Notes under the pieces: generated by a model
Told to the model about the DNA's origin: nothing
The model's database searches: none
Seen by the model: only the letters and a program-made list of their open reading frames with translations
Made by a program: the position numbers and the translations under genes
Shown here: positions 36,101-46,919 of the stretch, piece after piece
Position numbering within the stretch: the stretch's first letter is position 1
How the letters are laid out: each line of letters begins with the position of its first letter
Assembly: GCF_009389715.1 (NCBI RefSeq)
Contig: NC_052392.1
Span: 31,141,575 to 31,205,574, forward strand
Origin: Phoenix dactylifera
Taxonomy: Eukaryota; Streptophyta; Magnoliopsida; Arecales; Arecaceae
Reading direction: 5' to 3'
Length of the DNA stretch: 64,000 nt

Positions 36101-39100
36101 TAAAATGGTCTATGACCTTTTATTCTGTCTAGGATTACAATATAATGAATTGTTTTTACATAGTATAATCCAACTGACCATCATATATGCTTATCTAACT
36201 CAATATGTATCAACATGTTTGCTTGGTTGATACTGAAAGCATGCATTAAGATGAGCCTTCATGAGGGTCACAATTTTGATCAAAACATTGGATTTAATGA
36301 AGCGTTAGTAGTAGGATGAACATTTTGAAGGAAGTGCTTTTGTCTGCTCATAAAAAGAATAAATTGCTTGAAACCTGGATAGAACTCTGGTTGGCACAAT
36401 AATAGCAAACTTAATTTGGTCAGAAATTTGGTAGTGAAGCTTGACTATCACTCTGGATTGGAACAAGCCATAGCATGATATATTGCTTCAGTTTTGGAGT
36501 GTCTTCTTATTTCTTGCTCTTGAAGGAGATGGGAGCCTCCCATGAAGTTATGAAAGTTGACAAGTGAGGATTGATTAATAGGATCACCGACATAATCAAC
36601 AAGGTAAGGTTCTAAGCTTTAGAATGTAAATGACAGAACAAAAACGAGTGACAATAGGGAGACTTGTACATGAAGACACTTTGACATGGGACAACAGCTA
36701 TGAAACCCAAAAGATGACAGAGGGCCACTGCCTCTTATCTTAAACTGACGCTATAAATATTGGTTTAGGTGGTAAACTTCATTTCCTTATACAGTGCTTA
36801 ACACTTAAACAGCCTATATCTTTTCCTATATATTGAACCTAAGGCCTGGAAGATGGTTTGGATTTGTGGTTGTCTTCTTATCAGCTATACAAAGGGATGA
36901 GGCTTTTTGTTTATGTTCTTTGCTCCAGCAACCTTATCATTTATAGGGAGGGTATTTCCATTTAATATATACAAGATTGATGCATTTAATATTAATAAGT
37001 GAGCGGTATAGGGCTGTTAATGGGCCAGTCTGGCTTGAGCATCCTGAAGACCCAGCCAGAAAACTTTGGCCCTAAAGCGTGGTTAGGTTTGAAAGTTAAA
37101 AGTGCAAATGAATTCAGTTGGGCGAGGCAAAACTATGTGGTGAAAAATAAATTAGGCTTGATTTTGGCACAGCATGCCCTAAAAATGTTGCCGAGGCTGT
37201 TGTTCAGCCCAGGCGTGGTATCCTCAGGCTAGGTTTAGTTTGGGCCAGCCTTGGGCTTGTGGTTTGGAACCCTTGCTTAAATCATGCTTGGGCTTAACCC
37301 AGCTTTTTGACACCCCTATAAAGGTAAGTCATCAGAGTGGTACATGTTAGTATCATGTATATGGTTGTCTTTTCTTGCATTTTTTTATGAAGATAATTAA
37401 TCTTTTGCAGTTGAACTTTCAATTGTATACACAATCTTTTTAACTCCCATTTTTTCCCATTTGGTGCCATGCGCATACTGGTGTAGAGTTGCAGTCTTGA
37501 CAGCAGGGTGGCTAGTATTCTTTGCAGCCTTTATTCCTGCACATTTCCTGTTGACAGCTCATAATAAGTGGAGGCGTAAAATAGAGGTGGGCCGTAAAAC
37601 TCTTGTATTTAAAATACTGCAGCTGGACTTTAATGCTTGTATCAAATATTACTTTATTCCAAAAAAAATGTTTCTGTATTTGTTGCTTTATTTTTGTTTT
37701 GTTTTATCTGTGCATATGTGTAGTTTAGATTTGTAATTCTTAAATTGGTAATCAAATTTTAGTTTCATTTTCTAGTTTGTACTCTTCCTTCATCTTCCTG
37801 TTAACCTGTTCCTTTGTCACCTTGTTAACTAGAAGTGGACTTTCATCTTCTATCCCCTTTTTTCAGTTGATTTATATATTAACTCTTAGTTGTTTTCTAA
37901 TAAGAGGTAAGAACAGAAAAAGAGAAGGGAAAATACCATTTCATGCTTAGTATAAAGCTAGCCATAACAACATTAATATGACTTTCCAAGCAAAACAAAT
38001 AAGCTTTGTAAAGGTCAAATAATCAATGTAGAATTGTTAAGCATGACAAGTTGGTTTAGGAAGAGATTGCAAATAAATTGTGTCATTAAAAATGAAGTCT
38101 TTATGCCTATATAAAAAGAAACCCTTAATAAATGCTGCAACAATAAGTTCGTGTCCAAAATCAGTTTGGTCATTAGCTAGGTGTATATTTGTAGTCACCT
38201 TATGATATAGCCATACACATGAACACATGATATTATTGTTTTCTTGGTTTCATAGTACAGAAAGATTGAAAGATGGATTGAAATATCTATGATTTTTCAT
38301 GTAGAAGTGTAAATGCATGCAAAAAGTAGGTGCTAATTATCTTGGTTATATTGTCAATTCTACTATTCTACCATATGGCACGAACTCCCGCGATGTGGCC
38401 ATGTGAGAGGCTTGTCTAACCATATGCATTTTCGTGCCTGCTTTTCCCATTTTCACCCCTCGCCTCTCCCTATTCCATGTTTTAATGTCAAGGTCAGAGG
38501 TTCGAGTCCTTCTAGCATTTATGATTTATTTATATAAATTTTATTTTTTTAAAAATAAAATAACATTTGCAACCCATGCACCACATTCTAGTATTATTGT
38601 ATAACAAGAAGTAGATATTTGTTAGTTGATCAGCTTTGAGGTCAATATAAGTTGTGAACAATATGAGTTTAACATAGAACGGATTATAGAGGTAGAATTG
38701 AGCACTACAAGAAAAATTTTGAAATAGCATTGGTTGCATAAGAAGCACGTGAAAACTAACTGAGAAGGCTTAGTTACCTGGAGGAATGTGTGTGGAAGTT
38801 GGCTTTGATAAATCAAAAAGAAGCAAGGATGGAAGGAGCTCTATTTCTTTGGTTTATTCTGCCTTAGAGATGATTGCGGTACCCGATGTCAGATAGTTTC
38901 TTCTTTCCTCTCTATCGAGATTTCTCTAGTGTTTGGTGAACTATGGAGGTTTGCTTTGAGTCCCATATTGGCCTATTAAGACCTGCTTTGTATGTCTAGA
39001 TTATCTGCTTGTTAAGTGATAACTTCAGCATGCTTTTATATCGTTTAGGTTTTTGCATCATTGCAGTGGGCTTCTTGAAAATTTTTGGTTTGCTTAACCT

Positions 39101-42100
39101 GAATCTAGAATGTTGACATATGTCGAAAGATTCATGAGGCAAATGGGATTAGCATCCACTAGCTTGTTGGCACCGCGCTCCTAAGCCAATACTGGCAGAG
39201 TTATGCAGCCTGAGTTTGATCATCAAGAATTACACTTAGAGATCACACAAAAATTGAAGCCAAACTGGCTTGAAAAACCATTCCGATCCATGAGGCAAAT
39301 GGGATTTGCATCCACTAGCTGGTTGGCACCTCGCTTCTCAGCCAATGCACTGGCCGAGTGATACAGCCCTAGTTCATTCGATCATCAAGAATTATGCTTC
39401 GTATATCACCCAAAAATTGAAGGGAAAGTGGCTTGAAGATGCATCAATTCGATAAAGGAAGTTCGCTCGGAGAACTGTCTTATTAAAATGTCAAAAGCCA
39501 CCCCTTTTTACAATGTAATAGAAGCATATATAGGGCATGACCCATAACCCTAATTCAAGTATTAAATCCTAGGGCTAAAAACGGATCAAATACGGGCCGG
39601 ATATTGGTATATCCATATTTATTCTAAACGGATAAATATATGAATCGGATATTAAGCATATTAATATTCATTTTAAATAGAAACAGATATAAGTTAGATA
39701 TTAGTTATATCCATATTTTCTCTATCCGAATACGGTGATGAATCAGATACTATTTAGATATTAATCCATGTTAAGTGGAATTCAGTAATGAAAACTAAAT
39801 AAATGACATATAATCGTAAAGGATGGAAATGAAATCCACTATCAAGATCACAAGCAATACACCATAAGTAAGTAATGGTCTAAAACATAGTTATTAAACT
39901 TGCACAAAGATTGATTTGACCAAGGTTTGGATCACTATCCAACCTGAGTTGTAATAAAAATGTATTAAAAATTAAAACTGTTTAAATAAAATATATAATA
40001 TAAAGTATTAAAAGTTTTTTATATTAAATACTTTTTCATTGCAGCATGGATAAAAGAATCATGAATTATTTATTTTTAAAGAACCTTTAAGAAAACATTA
40101 TATATGAATATAGGAATATGTTGAAATTTTTAATATTTTGAGTATTTAAAAAAAAGGTTTTCAAAATACTATAAAGATAAATGAAGTTATTCATTTTTTT
40201 ATTTTTTGTCAAAAGGAAAAGGATTGAATTTTTATGAACATAATTAATTATTAAAATATAAAATACCACAAGATGTTTGAAATTATCACATTTTATAATG
40301 TGAACAAGCTTTGAGTAAGTATAATAAGTCATAACCATACAATAGAAATCAATCTTGTCACGATGGCTGAGTAGTATGCAAAAACTCAAGCTGTGTTGGG
40401 TTTGATCCCTTGTATGGGTGTGTATGAAAGAATTTTTCCCCCAATTATTAGGTGCTTGTGGACATTCTAATATACATACATCTGGATCCATATCTGGATC
40501 TAACTAGATACAAGAATTTCTATCCAAATCCAATCTGAACCGGATATGGAAACAGATTTGGTTGGATAATATCTAACCCATTTTCAGCTCTATTAAACTC
40601 CGTACAGAAGCATAATAGAAATAGGGCTCAGTGGTAAAGAAATATACTGAAATTGTTCTACAGCAAATATAGAAACCTAGGTAAAATTTGATATTGTCTC
40701 CAATAGAAAAATGTAGGAAAATTCAGTGATACTCGTTTACCGGATGGAAATAGAATCAAATATTTACTTGTCGAAGTTGTCATCTGCTAATCTGCTAGCT
40801 CCTGCGAAGCTTGCCATGGCCCAGCTGATCAGAGTACCCACTGGCTCTACCATGTGCTACATCAGAGAGATTCCAGTATAGATAGGTTGATAGATAGATG
40901 AGAGAGAGAGAGAGATCTTTGGTAAAATAAATTCTAATAACCTGCTCTGCTCTTTGATGTATAATGAAATGTCATCACTTTTCATAATGGTGCACAAATC
41001 TGACTTGTAACAGGACTGATTTTAAATGTTATAAATGTCTTTAACACCTTAAACCCACTCTTCAGCTCCTTTATGTAAATAGTAAATGACTTATTATTGA
41101 AGGAACAGAGTTATCATTTGATGTTCTAAATAATGATGCTCAGATAATCCAAGTCAAATATGACCTTTACATATTCTTAACAGTGCCAGTCATGCAAAAT
41201 GCATAATTGAAACTTATGTGGCCATTTTGGCTATTGAAAAAGCAAACAGGTTGTCTGTTAACTGCAATTTGCAGTTTGAAGGTATGAATTAGTGAAGTGG
41301 CCTTACTTTGTTAAAATAGCAGTTCCATTTTATGTTTTGGATCCATCAACTCTTTTATTGTTCCTTATTGTCCTTTCTTCTATCACCAGTAATTTCAGAT
41401 AATAAGTTCACGGTAAGAAACTCGGGGTGGAGGGGAAGTACCTTACCTCTCAGAGTCTCTAAATAGATATTTCTTTAAAATTTAATTTGGTTGTGCATTA
41501 GGTTGCCAATTCAGTTTGGGACCAATTTAGTTTGCTTCTTCTTAATAATTTATTGATATATGGTAGGATATCCTGGCTGAGTTAACTGTTTTCCCTTTTT
41601 CTCGAACATATTGTCCAGAGGAAGTTGGTTGAGATGATATGCAGTGTCTTTGTTGCTTCATGGACAGGGGTGGTCAAGTATCATGGGCCTCGTCCTAGCA
41701 TGCGCCCCCAGCAGGTTCTTTCTATACATATTCTGCTAGTTGTCCATCATATGTTACTTTTATGTGAATACAACTTTATTTGCACAGGTATTTGTTGCCA
41801 ACCACACTTCAATGATTGATTTCATCATACTAGAGCAGATGACAGCATTTGCTGTTATCATGCAAAAGCATCCTGGATGGGTCGGTAAGGGTCTAGAATG
41901 TTATTTTTTAAAAAATTTGATATCCTTAATTTTGTATTAGTTTCTTTTATGTATGGTTTTCAGATTCTCTTTTCAATATCTAGTGACTCTACTTCATTTT
42001 CTTTTTTGATTTTATGAAAGGATTTATTCAGAAGACTATTTTGGAAGGTGTTGGTTGTATTTGGTTCAACCGTACAGAATCAAAGGATCGTGAAGTTGTG

Positions 42101-45100
42101 GCACGAAAGTAAAAAAAAAAAAAGGCTTCTTTTGATTTACATCGTGATTGTCTCTGTGCATGTTTATGGTCTTGATAAGTCGAGCTTTCGTTTGTAGGTT
42201 AAGAGAACATATTCAAGGAGCTGACAACAACCCTCTTCTGATATTTCCAGAAGGAACCTGCGTTAACAACCATTACACTGTCATGTTCAAGAAGGTCATA
42301 TTCAATCTCCTTCATATCATTATAGCTTAGATCAATATAATAAAACTTTGTCTGCTGAGGTTGAGTCACATCCTGTATTGCACTTTTTGAAAATTTTTGT
42401 ATCATGCATTTAGACCAAAACAAGAAACGTTTGTTCTCTTTTTCCCCTATATATTACCAATGAAAAGAATGGTTTGCGCAGAAAGAAATTTTGTATCTTT
42501 GAAATTTGCTGATCTGCTCTATTAGTTATTAAATTTATGCTATTTATTCCGGAACTGAAAGACATTGGTAAAATTATCGTTCAATATAGCATTTACAGTC
42601 CTGAATGTTGCTTTTTCACTCAGGGTTCACCAAACTGAGGTAAATGAGGGCTTAGGCAATGAACATTAAGTGGTTAGGCTATCTATAGTTTAGCCCAAGG
42701 TTTGCCATACCGGTTGGCACCGGTGTATACTGACTTTACTAATACCGAAGCAGTATGCCGTATGGAGGGCGTACCGAATGTCGGTACGTCGAACTGAGTA
42801 CCGTACTAGGCGTACCAATACTGTAATAGAATGGTACCGGTATGGGATCTAGTATTGGCAAGTCTGCATTCTCAGCACATATTAACAAAGCAGGAAGGGC
42901 ACTTTCATGTTGGCTCACAGGTAGACCTTGTTAAAATAGAGGCAGTGTCCTGAAAATTGCATGTCCTTGCCTATGTGTAGTTGATATGTATTGCACATCA
43001 CATGTTCAACCTTGAGCCAGATATGTAACAGGCATTATCTCTTGCCTTGAGCAAATGTAGTTGGCTAGGAACGTTGGCCCCATATCAGCCTGCAAACAGG
43101 CGTTCTATTGAGAAGTTATAGGGAGAACAGTGTATTTGTACAGTGGTAAGTTTAATAATTGTCTACTGCAAGATAATTCATGTTAATTATCATTATTCCA
43201 TAATTATTAGCTGTTGAAATGTTTTTGTTGACCTTTTATTTGAGCTGAAAAATTATTAGTATTTTTCTGCCTTGTGTCTAACTCAATTATTTTGTCAAGG
43301 AGGTTTCTAAGGTTTTTTTAAATTTTTATTTAATATTGTCAGCATTTCCAGTAAGTCAATTAATTGTTTGGAATAGTATACTGTTCTCTTATTTTCCAAC
43401 ATATTTGTTACTTAATAGATGATACTGTTTGTTTCTGTTAATTGACTGATCTGATTGCTTTACACAGGGGGCTTTTGAACTTGGTTGTGCTGTTTGCCCA
43501 GTTGCAATAAAGTACAACAAAATTTTTGTGGATGCTTTCTGGAACAGTAAGAAGTAAGAAGCAATACGAGAAACAGTTTAGATAAATAAGCATCCTATGT
43601 TTTTTCGTTGGTTCTTTTTTTCCCTTAGTATATTGTATCAAAGCAAGAGGTACTTTGAACCAAGCTTTGCCGTAGAGATCTATACTGCCCCATACGAGGA
43701 GGTTACTGAGATTTGGTTTGGTATATGAGCAGAACCGGTCTAAATTGGTTCAAACCAAGGAGTCATATCTGCTTTCTATTACTACTTTTGTGATGGTATA
43801 CCTTATATAGGAGATAAATTATATATTAGCAATATCCACATTATGCAAAACTAGCAATCCATTTTACTGTATCAATGAAAATTAATATCTTATGATCAAG
43901 GTAAGCTTGTTTGGGATTTCCAAGGTTAACTATTAGCATCGAAGTTTATCAAAGTGCAATTGGATGATCAATCTGAATTTGAATCATAGACTAGTTCCCA
44001 ATTACTGATCAGCCACTGCATTCTAGCGTATATGGAAAATTGAAAATAGTAATGACTTCTGGCTTATCTGTTCGGCACCTTTCACACAAAATGACACAGG
44101 TTAACCTGTAACATCAAGGATTGTGCATTGATGCTTCTGTATTTGTACGCTATGTTTTACTGGTCTTACATAAGCAGGTGACAAATATCTTATATTAAGG
44201 ATCATGACAATGTGTCACCCGTGGAGCTGACCATATGCTCTCCACATAAAATTGACCTATGATAATCACATGACTGTGTAAGTTATCAACAATAATTTGA
44301 AAGGAAAATGTTTATTAAAGTATGCTAGGATATTGTTACTGTGGGATAAGAGCCATAATCTTATCAGTATAAAAAAAAAACAAATGGACTAAATAGGGTG
44401 CACATGAAATGGATGGTACCAATAGGATTAGCATGCCAATTTGTGGTTGACCAGACAAATTGGGAATTGGCACTATTGATCCTTTTCTACACATTCAAAG
44501 TTACATACTAACTCATCATTGTTTGCCCACCTCCCCTCCCACCCACGGCCAGCTTGATGCATGACCTTGTCATGGACTACTGGCTTGTTTAAGCTATATG
44601 ATGTTATTATGGACTTAAATTGCTTTGCTGTATCTGACAAATAGTTATTTGTTTGTCAGGCAATCTTTTACGATGCATTTGTTTCACCTTATGACATCAT
44701 GGGCTGTTGTTTGTGATGTTTGGTATCTGGAGCCTCAGTACATAAGACCTGGAGAGACGCCCATTGAATTTGCTGAAAGGTAACATATTTTGCATCTTCA
44801 AGTATGATGCATCATCGTAAAAATGAGAAATTTGATCTGCTAACGTTTGGTCTGCTGCATTGCTTATGTCGTGTAGGGTTAGAGACATGATTTCTGTTCG
44901 AGCTGGTCTCAGAAAGGTCCCATGGGATGGATATTTGAAATACTTCCGCCCGAGTCCTAAGCTAACAGAGCGGAAGTATGCAAGATGTCTCCTTTTATTT
45001 GTCCACATTCCTCTCACAGCATTAACCAAAAAAAAAAAAGAGAGAATTTTTTTTAATCTGCACAGTTGGATGTCATATTCTGAGTTTCCATTTGCTTCTC

Positions 45101-45219
45101 TCTCTCTCTCCCCCTCCCTCCCTCACCCCTCCCCATATTATCTGAATCAAAAAGTTTGCCTCTTTTTCAGGCAGCAGATCTTTGCAGAGTCAGTCTTGCA
45201 GCGTTTGGAGGAAAAATAA
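33193..45219 (+). CDS. GPAT9: Glycerol-3-phosphate acyltransferase 9 (ER type), 371 aa, 12 coding exons
   Basis: Exons: 33193-33299, 33444-33501, 34872-34990, 37487-37586, 41619-41714, 41788-41884, 42021-42108, 42198-42294, 43468-43553, 44660-44779, 44877-44975, 45171-45219. All junctions are GT-AG with consistent phases and give 371 aa, against about 376 in Arabidopsis GPAT9. The enzyme acylates sn-1 of glycerol-3-phosphate at the ER, the first step of membrane-lipid and triacylglycerol synthesis. Visible motifs: MDLDRPNIEEYL near the N-terminus; two hydrophobic segments at about 74-95 and 96-117; acyltransferase block I NHTSMID with His166 and Asp171 (HX4D); block II GCIWFNR (204-210); block III FPEGT (238-242); block IV CPVAIKY (264-270). 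The C-terminus RLEEK matches the family. The ATG at 33193 is chosen because the upstream in-frame GTG at 33181 is no start and homologues begin near here. Intron 8 has a weak donor (GTCATA). Introns 3 and 4 (2.5 and 4.0 kb) carry transposon-like insertions. No coding defect is seen. Confidence 0.97.
36005..36108. repeat. Short direct duplication in GPAT9 intron 3
   Basis: GAACACACTAATAAAGGCAA (about 35980) recurs as CAACACACTAATGAAGGCAA (about 36063), each preceded by TTGCAG and followed by ACCCCTA and AAATTAAAA-like text. Confidence 0.6.
37009..37318. mobile_element. hAT-like MITE in GPAT9 intron 3 (310 bp)
   Basis: The left terminus is TAGGGCTGTTAATGGGCC; the reverse complement of the right terminus is TAGGGGTGTCAAAAAGCTGG. 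The interior alternates GGGCC / GGCCC words typical of non-autonomous hAT elements. Flanking octamers GAGCGGTA and TAAAGGTA agree at 5 of 8 positions, compatible with a decayed 8-bp duplication. Confidence 0.55.
39133..39443. repeat. 156-bp tandem duplication in GPAT9 intron 4
   Basis: The unit CATGAGGCAAATGGGATT(A/T)G CATCCACTAGC begins at 39133 and again at 39289. Both contain GATCATCAAGAATTA, CAAAAATTGAAG and TGGCTTGAA in the same order. Confidence 0.85.
39570..40592. mobile_element. Non-autonomous hAT-like element in GPAT9 intron 4 (1,023 bp)
   Basis: The left end TAGGGCTAAAAACGGATC pairs with the reverse complement of the right end, TAGAGCTGAAAATGGGTT. Subterminal GGATATTGG / GGATAATATC and repeated CGGAT/ATCCA words lie on both sides. 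Octamers outside are TTAAATCC (39562-39569) and TTAAACTC (40593-40600), 6 of 8 alike. No transposase frame is present. A tRNA-like stretch lies inside at about 40356-40420. Confidence 0.7.
40356..40425 (+). mobile_element. tRNA-like SINE head, tentative
   Basis: ACGATGGCTGAGTAGTATGC contains an A-box-like TGGCTGAGTAG and, about 30 bp later, a B-box-like GGGTTTGATCCC. The spacing suits a Pol III promoter, but no tail or target duplication was found and it does not fold into a full tRNA cloverleaf by eye. Confidence 0.35.
42696..42864. mobile_element. Palindromic MITE-like element in GPAT9 intron 8
   Basis: The left CAAGGTTTGCCATACCGGT and the reverse complement of the right end, AGACTTGCCAATACTAGATC then CCATACCGGTACC, form imperfect inverted ends. 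GGTAC/GTACC words fill the interior. Confidence 0.5.
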
Positions 45220-46332
45220 AGAGCCATTGTGCGTTCAGCCTGAATGTGCCCCACTCTGGAGATCTACCATTACAGTATTGATATTCCTTCCTTCTAATTT
45301 TGAAATTCTATCTTTTACCGTGGCTATCATATTTTGATTTGGGAGCTCTTGGAAATGCCCAGCTTGCACTATGATGGGAATCGATAAGCTTTTGTAAATT
45401 AGCAGTGGTTATTATCCCAATGGAAGTAGTGTTTATATAAAGTGCATTTGGAGGCGTTAGGCATATTCAAGTCAGAAATATGAATTTGGAGCTCAATTAA
45501 GAACACATGCTGAGTGTAATCCAATACATTGGTTTCCTCCCTCTCTCTCTCTCTCTCTCTCTCTGTGGTAAAATCAATTGCCAACTTGTTTATATCTGTG
45601 ATTTCTCATCTTAGATTACGACTTGTATCCATGCATGGTATTGCAGTGAACCATGAAGTTTATATAAGAGATCAATGGCTAGCTGTAGTAGCTTCAATTA
45701 CTCAAAGAAACTCTAATCGTGCCTTTATCGGGTAGCCGGTGAAGTGTCAACAGCACGCCACCAAGGAGAGGGCCCCGCAGGAAAGTTAATGCCTGTGTGA
45801 CTTTATTGGGAGATTTCTGCATTGAGCTAGTACTGCTCTTTCGGCGCTGCTTTATGGGTTGCCTTGTGATGGTTTCTGTTACCTTTTTTCTGGGAGCATC
45901 ATCGGAGTTCTCTTTTTCATTTGAGACGCTTTACTCTTTTGTATCGTGACATCTTAGTTTCGCATCCGTGCCTACCGTCATTAAACATTTTCAACTACTT
46001 TTCCTCACCGGATGGAAACATTTGAGCAATGTTCCTCATAGCAGTGCTTGGGCACCCTTCTTCTAATCGTGTGCTCTTTCACTGTGAATTCCTCCAAACA
46101 TAAGGATGGATCTTGTCACTGCCATGTTTGTTAATGCTAAGAGCCGGTTGGGGCCGACACGCCACAAAAATCCACGCCATACTGTATTTCTGACGGCACC
46201 ACCCAGTTCTTTTGGAGATGATGATATGCCTTGTAGAGCTCAGGGAATGACTCCCTCTTGGACCTCATGTACTTCCATAGCTCTCCTAAGCTCAATGTGG
46301 CTCCTCCTGTAGTTTTCTGTAATTGTTAGGTA
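45220..46332. other. GPAT9 3' UTR and spacer
   Basis: The GPAT9 3' UTR must start at 45220 but no clear AATAAA downstream fixes its end. A (CT) microsatellite is at about 45540-45564. No further gene is recognised. Confidence 0.45.
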
Positions 46333-46919
46333 ATGAAGGGCACCAATTATGTGCCGCAGCCTGCAGATGGTGTTTTTCATTTAAGAGCTTCCACCTCTGA
46401 GCTTCTTAAGGTCAATTTTGATGGATGCGTGCTAGACGGTGGCAGGAGGGATGGTGTAGAGTTCATCATTAGAGGCTCGAACTCTAAGGTGGTTTTGCTG
46501 GTGGGTGCTAGATCTTCGATATTTCTGTTTCAAATGTGGAGCTGACGACGGCTTGGGCTGATTTGTGTTAAGCCAGGCTTATTCTACAAGCCAACACAGT
46601 TGTGCTTGAGGATGACTCGGCCATGGTGATCGGTTGGATCTAGGAGGCATCGGTGGCGTGGGTAAGTGTCACCCTCTGCTTCGAGATATTTGGACTATAT
46701 TAAGTAGAGATATTACCTTTCAGGCTAAGCATGTATATAGAGAGGCCAATGGGGCTGCATATTAAGTGCCCTCGTTTGTGGCCGACCATTCTGAGGGGCT
46801 CTGTGGGTTGGAGAGAGGGAATTGCCTAGAGTACTCCAAAATTTGTTATATTTTGACTTTGTTGGATGTATTCACACTAAATCTGTATGAGTCATCCATT
46901 TTAGTAGCAAAAAAAAAAA
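46333..46919 (+). pseudogene. Decayed LINE (L1-type) RNase H domain with 3' polyA tail
   Basis: Across two frames with internal stops it reads LLKVNFDGCVLDGG, EFIIRGSNSKVV, then VELTTAWADL, TVVLEDDSAMVIGWI, LRDIWTILSRDITFQAKHVY, REANGAAY and PSFVADHSEG. That is the order of the RNase H domain at the C-terminus of plant LINE ORF2. It ends about 90 bp before an A-run (46909-46919), as expected for a LINE 3' end. Frameshifts and stops show it is dead; 5' truncation is typical of LINEs. Confidence 0.8.

Noticed and set aside
38485..38515. tRNA B-box-like GAGGTTCGAGTCC as a tRNA gene
   Set aside because: No matching A box, acceptor stem or anticodon arm nearby; at most a SINE relic.
40087..40491. 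134-codon - strand frame within GPAT9 intron 4
   Set aside because: It lies within the hAT-like element, is Asn/Ile/Phe/Lys-rich as AT-rich DNA dictates, and has no transposase motif.
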